Assembly: GCA_944329505.1 (NCBI GenBank)
Contig: CALVIJ010000039.1
Coordinates: 1-7,798 of the forward strand
Reading direction: 5' to 3'
DNA from: an uncultured Bacilli bacterium
Lineage (GTDB): Bacteria > Bacillota_I > Bacilli_A > RF39 > UBA660
DNA: 7,798 nucleotides
Shown in pieces: positions 1-6,085 of this stretch. Under the pieces are notes generated by a model, which did no database searches, had not been told where the DNA came from, and worked only from the letters and a program-made list of their open reading frames with translations. Within the stretch, counting starts at the first letter, position 1. Every line of letters begins with the position of its first letter. A program made the translations under genes and the position numbers.

Positions 1-711
1 GATTAAAATCATTTGATGAATTAAGCTGAATGTTTTAGAAAAAGCATATTTTAAAGATGCGAAGAATCCTGTTTCAACCTCATCTGTAATAGCAAAGCCA
101 TATCGATAAATTTCTTCACCATTTTCTTTTACTTTTTTAGGTGTTAATTCAACTTCTATATTTTTTCCATCACGTTCAACTTCTAAGGTTATATCTTCTC
201 CTGTATTTACTTGGAGCTGTAGAGCTAAAGTGTCATATGTACTGGCATCTTTACCATTTAATTTTAAAATTCTATCACCTGTTTGAAGTCCAGATGTGTA
301 TGCTGGATAATCTTTACTAATTTCTCCAACGATTGCTTTATTTTGAGGTGCTCCTGTAAATAAAGCGATGATGAAATATAGAAAAATAGCTAATAAGAAG
401 TTATTCATAATACCAGCAATAACTGTCATAAATTTTTGTCCAAATGTTTTAGCACTGAATTTTTTATCTTTTGGTACTTCTGGATCATCTTCGATTTCTT
501 CACCAGCCATTTGAACAAAACCACCAATAGGAATTAATCTTATAGAATATTCTGTTTCATCGTTTTTTCTGGTCCACTTGAAGATTCTTGGACCCATTCC
601 GATAGAAAATTCATAGACGTAAATTCCGGCTTTTTTAGCGAATATGAAATGACCAAATTCATGGATTAAAATGATTACCCCTAAAATTAGTATAAAATAT
701 ATTAATGTCAT
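1..711 (-). CDS. rseP: RseP/RasP site-2 zinc metalloprotease, partial (C-terminus off the left edge)
   Basis: Intramembrane zinc protease of family M50. Family members cut membrane-embedded substrates such as anti-sigma factors and remnant signal peptides. The 237 visible residues start MTLIYFILIL. A first transmembrane helix carries the zinc site HEFGH (residues 17-21, HExxH). The conserved IPIGGFVQMAGEE segment follows at about 61-72, a second hydrophobic helix lies at about 95-119, and a PDZ domain spans about 122-193 with the loop SGLQTGDRILKLNG. The C-terminal membrane part with the third zinc ligand (NxxPxPxLDG in the family) is outside the window. The ATG at 711 is chosen because GGGGAG lies just upstream and the protein begins as the family does. 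It is the third gene of the uppS-cdsA-rseP operon, 13 bp after the cdsA stop. In many bacteria dxr lies between cdsA and rseP; here it does not. Confidence 0.95.
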   Translation of the reverse strand, partial: MTLIYFILILGVIILIHEFGHFIFAKKAGIYVYEFSIGMGPRIFKWTRKNDETEYSIRLIPIGGFVQMAGEEIEDDPEVPKDKKFSAKTFGQKFMTVIAGIMNNFLLAIFLYFIIALFTGAPQNKAIVGEISKDYPAYTSGLQTGDRILKLNGKDASTYDTLALQLQVNTGEDITLEVERDGKNIEVELTPKKVKENGEEIYRYGFAITDEVETGFFASLKYAFSKTFSLIHQMILI

Positions 712-724
712 ATAATCTCCCCTT

Positions 725-1525
725 TTATAAGATTGTTATAAAAAACATAAAGCCTAATAAAACAAATATAATACTGTCTAGTCTATCTAGGATTCCACCA
801 TGACCAGGTATTAAATTAGAAAAATCTTTTTTCCCAAAATAACGTTTAATTGCTGAAAAGACTAAGTCACCATATTGTCCAACTAATGATAAGAAAGTAC
901 ATATGGCTAGAATTTCTATTTTTGAGAAAGTAGGATCAATTACAGTATGATGGAACATTGCTCCCACAAACACACCCATAATAGTTCCACCGATCATGCC
1001 TTCGACGGTTTTTTTAGGGGATATTTCTTCTAGTAATTTATGTTTACCAATAAGCATTCCTGTGATATAGGCAAATATATCAGTAACCATTGGTATTAAA
1101 AGTAAGAATATTAGTAAGTTTAGATTTATTGAACGAACTAAAATTAATAGAGACATAGAAATACCTAAAAATAGTAAACTACCAATTAGGAAAAAAGCAT
1201 CATTTATACTATATTTTGAGCGTTCATGATAAAATACAGTAGGTATTAAGAAAGCCATAAATAAAGCAGATAATATTCTATAATCTAAAGTAAAGACGTT
1301 TGATATATCTTTTGAATTAGTCATAATTATTATAGTTATAAAAATATATGCAATTAATTGAATAAAAATTGGTAATTGTTTTTTAGTAGATTTGGTATCT
1401 AAAAACTCTTTCAAAGCAATAATTGAAATAATATAGACACCTATATTAAATGCTGTTCCTCCAATAGCAATCAAAGGAATTATGATAGCTAGAGCGACAA
1501 TCGCACTAATTATTCTTGTTTTCAT
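725..1525 (-). CDS. cdsA: Phosphatidate cytidylyltransferase (CDP-diacylglycerol synthase)
   Basis: Integral membrane enzyme that converts phosphatidic acid and CTP to CDP-diacylglycerol, the precursor of the anionic phospholipids. The 266-residue protein is a run of hydrophobic helices. The conserved block SPKKTVEGMIGG lies in the C-terminal half. The family signature occupies residues 224-250: SAIKR, then KKDFSNLIPGHGG, then LDRLD, with the acidic and histidine residues that bind metal and CTP all present. The length is normal for the family. The ATG at 1525 is preferred over a TTG five codons upstream because GGAGGT sits 7 nt before it and that SD would lie inside the longer reading. It overlaps the end of uppS by 20 bp, which implies translational coupling. 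Family assignment is secure. Confidence 0.96.
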   Translation of the reverse strand: MKTRIISAIVALAIIIPLIAIGGTAFNIGVYIISIIALKEFLDTKSTKKQLPIFIQLIAYIFITIIIMTNSKDISNVFTLDYRILSALFMAFLIPTVFYHERSKYSINDAFFLIGSLLFLGISMSLLILVRSINLNLLIFLLLIPMVTDIFAYITGMLIGKHKLLEEISPKKTVEGMIGGTIMGVFVGAMFHHTVIDPTFSKIEILAICTFLSLVGQYGDLVFSAIKRYFGKKDFSNLIPGHGGILDRLDSIIFVLLGFMFFITIL

Positions 1526-2237
1526 AATCAATACCTCCAAATCTACGATCTCGTTTTGTATATTCTAAAATGGCTTTATCAAATTCGTTTTCATTAAAAT
1601 CTGGAAAATAAATTTTTGGAAAATAGAACTCAGCATATGAATTTTGCCAAAGCATAAAGTTACTTAGTCGTTGCTCACCTGATGTTCTAATCATTAAATC
1701 AACAGGTGGCAAGTCTTGATACAAATATTTACTATATGTGTCTTCATCCAATTTATCAAGATCTAAATTCCCTGCTTGAACATCTTTAACTATTTTTTTA
1801 GTGGCATCAATTATCTCAGCATGCCCACCATAATTAAAACAAATATTGAAAACTCTATCTTGATATATGCTTGTTTCTTCTTCTATTTTTTTCATAGATT
1901 TAATAACCTTATCTGATAGGTTTTCTTGTCTGCCTGAAAAAACAGCTTTTATTTTTTCTTCATGACAAAATTCTAATATTTCTTTTAATTTTCCTACTAA
2001 TAAATTCATTAAGAAGTCTACTTCTTTTTTACTTCTTTTAAAATTTTCCGTAGAAAATAAATAAGCACTTAAATATTTGATGTTTTTTGAAAATATATAG
2101 GCGCTCAATCTTTTGACATTTAAAAAGCCTTCATTATGTCCCTCGCTTCTAGTCATTCCTCTTTCGGTTGCCCATCTTCCATTACCATCGACAATTATAG
2201 CAACATGGTTTGGAACTTTTAAATTTGAATAATCCAT
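1506..2237 (-). CDS. uppS: Undecaprenyl diphosphate synthase (cis-prenyltransferase)
   Basis: Cytosolic enzyme that adds isopentenyl diphosphate units in cis to farnesyl diphosphate. The product is the C55 carrier lipid of peptidoglycan and other wall polymers. Conserved features in order: DGNGRWA with the catalytic Asp17, GH at about 33-34, FSTENF at 61-66, NYGGHAEI from 135, RTSGEQRLSNF at 184-194, AEFYFP at 202-207 and the terminal RRFGG at 231-235. The 243-residue length is typical. The start is supported by a GAGGT site and a good sigma-A promoter immediately upstream. It is first in the uppS-cdsA-rseP operon, and the Gly-Gly codons of its terminal RRFGG motif also form the Shine-Dalgarno sequence of cdsA. 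The usual upstream neighbours pyrH and frr are absent. Confidence 0.97.
   Translation of the reverse strand: MDYSNLKVPNHVAIIVDGNGRWATERGMTRSEGHNEGFLNVKRLSAYIFSKNIKYLSAYLFSTENFKRSKKEVDFLMNLLVGKLKEILEFCHEEKIKAVFSGRQENLSDKVIKSMKKIEEETSIYQDRVFNICFNYGGHAEIIDATKKIVKDVQAGNLDLDKLDEDTYSKYLYQDLPPVDLMIRTSGEQRLSNFMLWQNSYAEFYFPKIYFPDFNENEFDKAILEYTKRDRRFGGIDYENKNN
1533..1538 (-). promoter_or_regulatory. Ribosome binding site of cdsA inside the uppS coding sequence
   Basis: On the minus strand GGAGGT lies 7 nt before the ATG at 1525 and decides the cdsA start. The same six bases encode the Gly-Gly of the conserved RRFGG end of UppS, so the site is fixed by both roles. Confidence 0.85.
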
Positions 2238-2262
2238 TTTACTACCTCACTATCCATTATTA

Positions 2263-2291
2263 ATTATAATATATTTTTGCCTTTAAAACAA
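2263..2291 (-). promoter_or_regulatory. Sigma-A promoter of the uppS-cdsA-rseP operon
   Basis: On the minus strand, -35 TTGTTT (2286-2291) and a perfect -10 TATAAT (2263-2268) are separated by 17 nt. The expected transcription start is about 2256, giving a short leader of about 20 nt before the uppS ATG. The tsf terminator upstream makes this an independent unit. Confidence 0.75.
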
Positions 2292-2366
2292 TGAAATTAA
2301 TAATTTTTAAGGAGGTTTACAAAAACATCACAAAAAAATAATTTTGTTATATATGAAATTTTAGTT

Positions 2367-2392
2367 CAAAAAAAAGTATCACATGGATACTT
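2367..2392 (-). terminator. Rho-independent terminator after tsf
   Basis: On the minus strand a 7-bp stem AAGTATC/GATACTT with a 5-nt loop is followed by a run of eight or so T residues. It overlaps the tsf stop codon. It separates the rpsB-tsf unit from the uppS operon. Confidence 0.85.
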
Positions 2393-3260
2393 ATTTCATT
2401 TGTTTTGCTACTTCTTCAGCAAAGTTTTCTTCTCTTTTTTCCATTCCTTCGCCTACTTCATAACGATACATAGCTGTAATTTTTCCGCCATTATTTTTAG
2501 CAAATGTTTTTACATTAATATCGCCATCTTTAACGAATGGTTGTTCTTCTAAACAAATTTCTTTATAGAATTTATTGATTCTTCCTTGAACCATTTTTTC
2601 AGCGATTTCAGCAGGTTTACCCTCATTCATAGCTTGTTCTTTTAAGACTGTTTTTTCTTTTTCTAATACGTCTGCTGGTACATCTTCTATACTTACATAA
2701 GTTGGTCTCATAGCTGCTGCATGCATAGCGATATCTTTAGCAACTGTACTATCTGTTCCATCTGTTACGATTAAAACAGCAATTTTTCCACCCATGTGGA
2801 TGTATTCACCAAAGCTTTCGTTGTCGTTTTTAGTTACTTTAGCAAATCTTCTTAATGATAATTTTTCACCAATTTTAGCTGTTTTAGCAACGATGAAGTC
2901 ATTGATAGTTCCTTCTTCATATGGTAAATTTAAAACTTCTTCTAAGGTTTTAGCATCACTTTTAATAATTGTTTTTAAAGTTTCGCTTACTAATTCTTGG
3001 AATTCAGCATTTTTAGCAACAAAATCTGTTTCAGAGTTCATCTCTAAAATAACTGCGTCATTTCCTTCTGTTAAAATAGCAGAAACACCTTCAGCGGCAA
3101 TTCTATCAGCTTTTTTAGCAGCTTTAGATATACCTTTTTCTCTTAGCCAGTCAACGGCTTCATCGATATTACCGTTTGTAGCTTCTAGAGCTTTTTTACA
3201 ATCTAACATTCCAGCTCCAGTTTTCTCTCTTAGTTCTTTTACTAAACTTGCACTAATCAT
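2391..3260 (-). CDS. tsf: Elongation factor Ts
   Basis: Nucleotide exchange factor that releases GDP from EF-Tu. The 289-residue protein begins with the UBA-like domain (MISASLVKELREKTGAGMLD onward, residues 1 to about 50). The EF-Tu-contacting core motif follows, with SETDFVAKN at about 76-84. The two dimerisation subdomains make up the rest, with AMRPTYVS and the late INKFYKEICLEEQPFV segment in place. The length matches the family (about 280-295), and no key residue seems missing. The ATG at 3260 has GGGAGGA 7 nt upstream. It lies 54 bp downstream of rpsB, the usual order, with an attenuator-like hairpin in the gap, and it ends in a terminator that overlaps its stop. Confidence 0.98.
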   Translation of the reverse strand: MISASLVKELREKTGAGMLDCKKALEATNGNIDEAVDWLREKGISKAAKKADRIAAEGVSAILTEGNDAVILEMNSETDFVAKNAEFQELVSETLKTIIKSDAKTLEEVLNLPYEEGTINDFIVAKTAKIGEKLSLRRFAKVTKNDNESFGEYIHMGGKIAVLIVTDGTDSTVAKDIAMHAAAMRPTYVSIEDVPADVLEKEKTVLKEQAMNEGKPAEIAEKMVQGRINKFYKEICLEEQPFVKDGDINVKTFAKNNGGKITAMYRYEVGEGMEKREENFAEEVAKQMK

Positions 3261-3283
3261 ATTTTTTTCCTCCCTTTTTTATT

Positions 3284-3308
3284 AAAAAAGATGACACAGG
3301 GTCATCTT
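3284..3308 (-). terminator. Intergenic attenuator/terminator between rpsB and tsf
   Basis: On the minus strand an 8-bp perfect stem AAGATGAC/GTCATCTT with a 5-nt loop runs into TTTTTT. It lies between the rpsB stop and the tsf SD. No promoter is evident after it, so tsf probably depends on readthrough and the hairpin would set the S2:EF-Ts ratio. The hairpin is seen directly; its role is inferred. Confidence 0.75.
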
Positions 3309-3314
3309 AATTTA

Positions 3315-4337
3315 CTATTTTAAAGCTTCGATTAATTCAGCTTTTTTCATTGTAGAATATCCTTTAACTTCTTTAGCTTTAGCTAATTCACGAAGTTCAG
3401 CTACAGTTTTAGATGTTAAATCTTCTTTTTCGGCTTTTTTAGGTTCAGATTTAACTTCTTTTACTTCTTCTTTTTTAGCTTCTTCTTTTGGAGTTTTTTC
3501 TACTTTTTCAGATGACTTACTTAAATTTCTTTTATCAGATTTACGTTCAAATCTTGGTTTTCTATCTTCTTTACGTTTAACTGTTTCTAAGGCTTTTTTC
3601 ATGATGTCTTCGCCTTTTTCATCTTTACGGTTATCGCTTGTGTAATCAACTATTTTACCACCATTAGCTTCAACGATAGCGTTATTCATAACACCAACGA
3701 TTAATTTAACAGCTCTGATAGCATCGTCGTTACCAGGAATGACATAATCAACCATATCTGGATCACAGTTAGTATCAACAATACCAAATACTGGGATATT
3801 TAATTTACGTGCTTCTCTAATAGCGATTTCTTCTTTAGATGGATCAACGATGAACATTGCTTGTGGTAATTTGTACATATCTCTAATACCACTTAATAAT
3901 TTATTTAATTTTGCATATTCTTTTTTGATGTGAACTACTTCTTTTTTAGGAAGTAAATCGAATGTTCCATCTTTTTCCATTTTTTCGATTTGTTCTAATC
4001 TTTTAACTCTTCTTCTAATTGTTTTGAAGTTAGTTAAAGTTCCACCTAACCATCTTTCGTTAACGTAAAATGAATCAGATCTTAATGCTTCTTCTTTAAC
4101 GGCTTCTGATGCTTGTTTTCTAGTTCCAACAAATAGAACTTTACCACCATTAGCAGCGATTTCTTTTAAAGCAGCATAAGCTTCCTCGATTTTTTTTGCT
4201 GTTTTTTGTAAATCGATAATGTAAATATCATCTCTAGCTGTAAAGATGTACTCTTTCATTTTAGGATTCCATCTTTTAGTTTGATGTCCAAAGTGAACAC
4301 CAGCTTCTAATAAATAACTCATTGACACAACGGCCAT
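3315..4337 (-). CDS. rpsB: 30S ribosomal protein S2 with a C-terminal Rho_N/SAP-like extension
   Basis: S2 is a late-assembling protein of the small subunit, needed to dock S1 or other mRNA-binding factors. Residues 1 to about 228 are a complete S2 core: LLEAGVHFGHQTKRWNPKM near the start, then ERWLGGTLTNF at about 94-104, FIVDPSKEE, and PVFGIVDTNCDP with DYVIPGNDDA. At 340 residues the protein is about 80-100 longer than typical S2. The excess is a highly charged Lys/Glu-rich linker (about 229-305) and a compact end at about 307-340, including KTVAELRELAKAKEVKGYST and KKAELIEALK. This end strongly resembles the helix-extended-loop-helix of Rho N-terminal or SAP-type nucleic-acid-binding modules. 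AAGGAGGAA lies 7 nt before the ATG. It is first in the rpsB-tsf operon and is driven from the promoter at 4447-4474. Confidence 0.97.
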   Translation of the reverse strand: MAVVSMSYLLEAGVHFGHQTKRWNPKMKEYIFTARDDIYIIDLQKTAKKIEEAYAALKEIAANGGKVLFVGTRKQASEAVKEEALRSDSFYVNERWLGGTLTNFKTIRRRVKRLEQIEKMEKDGTFDLLPKKEVVHIKKEYAKLNKLLSGIRDMYKLPQAMFIVDPSKEEIAIREARKLNIPVFGIVDTNCDPDMVDYVIPGNDDAIRAVKLIVGVMNNAIVEANGGKIVDYTSDNRKDEKGEDIMKKALETVKRKEDRKPRFERKSDKRNLSKSSEKVEKTPKEEAKKEEVKEVKSEPKKAEKEDLTSKTVAELRELAKAKEVKGYSTMKKAELIEALK

Positions 4338-4440
4338 AATTCATTCCTCCTTTTGTTATTATCCTCTGAATATTTTAACAAGTGCACCACCATAAAGGCA
4401 CTAGGCACACAAATCCATATTCATGTGATTTAAAAAAGCC
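4338..4440 (-). promoter_or_regulatory. Structured 5' leader of rpsB (possible S2 autoregulatory element)
   Basis: About 100 nt separate the predicted start of transcription from the rpsB ATG. On the minus strand UGAAUAU (4417-4423) can pair with AUAUUCA (4367-4373). This encloses an inner helix AGUGC/GCACU (4398-4402 with 4381-4385), while GUGUGCC and GGUGCAC offer an alternative pairing. The closed region ends just before the SD. Autoregulation by S2 through its mRNA leader is known in some bacteria; that this leader does so is an inference. I do not recognise a specific named family. Confidence 0.45.
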
Positions 4441-4446
4441 AATAAT

Positions 4447-4474
4447 ATTATAGCATAATTATATGTTTTTTCAA
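4447..4474 (-). promoter_or_regulatory. Strong sigma-A promoter of rpsB-tsf
   Basis: On the minus strand, -35 TTGAAA (4469-4474) and -10 TATAAT (4447-4452) are separated by 16 nt, and a TGC precedes the -10 (extended -10, TGCTATAAT). Near-consensus strength fits a ribosomal protein operon. Confidence 0.85.
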
Positions 4475-4594
4475 CTGATTTTAGGCTTTAATTTTATTTT
4501 TTTTGGTATTTTAATTGTTTAATTTGTAATTTAATACAAAAATACTAAACTTTATGATTTTAATACATAAAATAGTAAAGAAAGGAGAGCGAAT

Positions 4595-5347
4595 ATGGGC
4601 AAAAACTGTAATAATAAAATAGAACAAATCCTAGAAGAAGGCAGACGCTGCCAATCATTAATCGGAAATGTTGGACCAACCGGACCAACTGGGCCTACTG
4701 GGCCTGCTACAATAGTGGTTGGAACAACGACAACCGGCGTACCTGGAAGTCAAGCTACAGTAACTAATACTGGAACTAACCAAAACGCTGTATTAACATT
4801 CAGCATTCCAGCGGGTGCTACTGGAGCTACTGGTCCAACCGGTCCTGCCGGGCCTACAGGACCAACTGGTGCGACTGGAGCAACCGGTGCAACAGGAGCG
4901 ACTGGAGCAACTCCTAATATTACAATAGGAACAGTAACTACTGGTGCACCTGGAAGTCCAGCTAGTGCTAGTATAACTGGAACTACACCAAATTTATTTT
5001 TAAATTTAACAATTCCTTCTGGTGCTACCGGTCCTACGGGAGCAGCTAGTACTGTGGCTGGACCTACTGGACCTACAGGAGTTACTGGGGCAACTGGACC
5101 TACTGGACCTACAGGAGTTACTGGGGCAACTGGACCTACTGGACCTGCTGGAGCTACTGGGGCAACTGGACCTGCTGGAGCTACTGGGGCAACTGGACCT
5201 GCTGGAGCTACTGGGGCAACTGGACCTACTGGACCTGCTGGAGCTACTGGGGCAACTGGACCTACTGGACCTGCTGGAGCTACTGGGGCAACTGGACCTA
5301 CTGGACCTACTGGACCAACCGGACCGACTGGCCCTACTGGACCATAA
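4595..5347 (+). CDS. Collagen-like triple-helix repeat protein
   Basis: A 250-residue protein built mostly of Gly-X-Y triplets, mainly GPT, GAT, GPA and GVT. Residues 1-26 form a non-collagenous head with Cys5 and Cys19 and no signal peptide. Collagen tracts lie at about 27-37, 74-106, 143-149 and 156-250. They are interrupted by two related cassettes of about 36 residues (about 38-73 and 107-142), each of the pattern I-x-[IV]-G-T-x-T-T-G-x-P-G-S followed by a Thr/Asn-rich stretch and [FL]-x-[IL]-I-P-[AS]-G-A-T-G. The last 95 residues are unbroken repeats and the protein stops on GPTGP with no globular C-terminal domain. Similar architecture occurs in BclA-like exosporium and other Bacillota surface fibres, where GPT threonines can be glycosylated. 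AAAGGAG sits 7 nt before the ATG. GC is visibly higher than in the neighbours, as Gly/Pro/Ala codons force. It is the only plus-strand gene here. A structural or surface role is inferred. Confidence 0.9.
   Translation: MGKNCNNKIEQILEEGRRCQSLIGNVGPTGPTGPTGPATIVVGTTTTGVPGSQATVTNTGTNQNAVLTFSIPAGATGATGPTGPAGPTGPTGATGATGATGATGATPNITIGTVTTGAPGSPASASITGTTPNLFLNLTIPSGATGPTGAASTVAGPTGPTGVTGATGPTGPTGVTGATGPTGPAGATGATGPAGATGATGPAGATGATGPTGPAGATGATGPTGPAGATGATGPTGPTGPTGPTGPTGP
5060..5293 (+). repeat. In-frame 36-bp/27-bp tandem repeats in the collagen-like gene
   Basis: Seven tandem units are nearly identical in DNA. Two 36-bp units encode GPTGPTGVTGAT (5060-5095, 5096-5131). One 36-bp unit encodes GPTGPAGATGAT (5132-5167). 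Two 27-bp units encode GPAGATGAT (5168-5194, 5195-5221). Two more 36-bp units repeat the GPTGPAGATGAT form (5222-5257, 5258-5293). Synonymous positions are also conserved, for example GGG only in GGGGCAACT, which points to recent slippage or unequal exchange. All units are multiples of 9 bp, so length changes keep the frame and the triple-helix register. Confidence 0.92.
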
Positions 5348-5351
5348 TGAT

Positions 5352-5379
5352 AAAAGTAGACGCAAAGTCTACTTTTTTT
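5352..5379. terminator. Bidirectional terminator between the collagen-like gene and yqeY
   Basis: A 10-bp perfect stem AAAAGTAGAC/GTCTACTTTT with a 5-nt loop has a T run on both strands: seven on the plus side and TTTTA on the minus side. It serves the convergent ends of the collagen-like gene and yqeY. The yqeY stop codon (5369-5371) lies within the stem. Confidence 0.85.
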
Positions 5380-5812
5380 CAATTCTTTCTTTCACTATTT
5401 TACTTACTAATCCCATATCGGCTTTACCTTTAACTTGTGGAGTTAATTCTTTCATAACTTTACCCATATCTTTTGAAGATGTTGGTTTTACTTCATCAAA
5501 TATTTTATCAATTATTTCGTTTAATTCTTCTTCAGTTAATTGTTTAGGTAAGTATGCAGATAAAATATCGATTTCAGCTTGAGTTTTTTCTATTAAGTCG
5601 TCTCTTCCACCTTTTTTAAATTCATTAATCGAATCTTTTCGGGTTTTAATTTCTTTAGTGATAACATCGATCACTTCTTCATCAGATAGTTCGTGTTTTT
5701 TATTTAATTCACTCATTTGAATGGCACCTTTAACCATTCTTATAACTGCTAATCTTTCTTTATCTTGATTTTTCATAGCTGTTTTTAAATCTTCTAAAAT
5801 TTGATTTCGCAT
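5369..5812 (-). CDS. yqeY: YqeY/GatB-tail family protein
   Basis: A 147-residue soluble protein of the YqeY family, related to the tRNA-binding tail domain of GatB (the Asp/Glu-tRNA amidotransferase subunit). The exact role is not established. Recognisable family features are the helical N-terminus (LEDLKTAMKNQDKERLAVIR), the mid segment EIDILSAYLPKQLTEEEL, and the late DMGKVMKELTPQVKGKADMG block. The length matches the family at about 147-150. AAGGAGGA lies just upstream of the ATG at 5812. It follows rpsU by 41 bp, a pairing common in Bacillota. A hairpin in that gap may lower its expression relative to S21. Confidence 0.95.
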   Translation of the reverse strand: MRNQILEDLKTAMKNQDKERLAVIRMVKGAIQMSELNKKHELSDEEVIDVITKEIKTRKDSINEFKKGGRDDLIEKTQAEIDILSAYLPKQLTEEELNEIIDKIFDEVKPTSSKDMGKVMKELTPQVKGKADMGLVSKIVKERIEKK

Positions 5813-5829
5813 AATTTTCCTCCTTTTAG

Positions 5830-5852
5830 AAAAAAGCCATATATATGGCCTT
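5830..5852 (-). terminator. Attenuator-like hairpin between rpsU and yqeY
   Basis: On the minus strand GCCAT-ATAT-ATGGC, extendable by G-U and A-U pairs to about 8 bp, is followed by TTTTTT. It sits directly after the rpsU stop and before the yqeY SD. With no obvious promoter after it, partial readthrough to yqeY is likely. Confidence 0.65.
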
Positions 5853-5853
5853 C

Positions 5854-6057
5854 TTAATATCCGCGATTTTCACGGCGGTTACGACGACGAGTGTTCTTGA
5901 TGCCTTCTTTTTTAGCATTTCTTCTTCTAACTCCCGGTTTTAAGTAACCGTCTTGTTTTTCTCTTAATTGTGCTAGGGAGCCATCTTTACTATTGGCAGC
6001 TTTTAGGTTTCTAAGTGCACCATCAACATTGCCATTTCTAACAACTACTTTTGTCAT
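5854..6057 (-). CDS. rpsU: 30S ribosomal protein S21
   Basis: Small basic protein of the 30S platform, near the anti-Shine-Dalgarno end of 16S rRNA. It affects initiation on mRNAs. The 67-residue sequence begins TKVVVRNGNVDGALRNLKA, matching the S21 opening (xKVxVRxxExxxxALRxFKR), has the central LAQLREKQDGYLKPGVRRR stretch, and ends in an Arg-rich tail (NTRRRNRRENR). It is slightly longer than the commonest S21 (about 57-65). A GGGAGG site and an extended -10 promoter lie immediately upstream. It is first in rpsU-yqeY and follows the terminator of the peptide locus. Confidence 0.95.
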   Translation of the reverse strand: MTKVVVRNGNVDGALRNLKAANSKDGSLAQLREKQDGYLKPGVRRRNAKKEGIKNTRRRNRRENRGY

Positions 6058-6085
6058 AAAAATCCCTCCCTTCTTGGCTAAGGAT

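Noticed and set aside
1526..1540. Longer cdsA start at a TTG five codons upstream
   Set aside because: The strong GGAGGT would then lie inside the gene. The ATG at 1525 has ideal 7-nt spacing from it.
2308..2345. AAGGAGGTTT on the plus strand in the tsf-uppS gap, like a ribosome binding site
   Set aside because: No start codon follows at a proper distance and no open frame of useful length exists downstream on that strand.
2794..3285. Open frame of 163 codons on the plus strand opposite tsf
   Set aside because: It lies wholly antisense to a clear EF-Ts gene, has no ribosome binding site and resembles no protein. It is a shadow of the coding strand.
4524..4573. Possible promoters for the collagen-like gene: TTGTAA-16 nt-TAAACT, or a SigK-like CATAAAATA at 4566-4574
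   Set aside because: The sigma-A-like boxes match poorly, and the SigK-like box would start transcription at the Shine-Dalgarno itself. In such AT-rich DNA neither stands above chance.
5060..5293. CRISPR-like array
   Set aside because: The repeats are contiguous, in frame and encode Gly-X-Y triplets, with no unique spacers.
4750..5582. Long open frames on both strands through the Gly-X-Y region (PVGPVAP-, SSRSS- and LDLLELLGQ-type proteins)
   Set aside because: They arise from the 9-bp periodic DNA of the collagen-like gene read in other frames. The true frame has the SD, a sensible head and perfect Gly at every third position.
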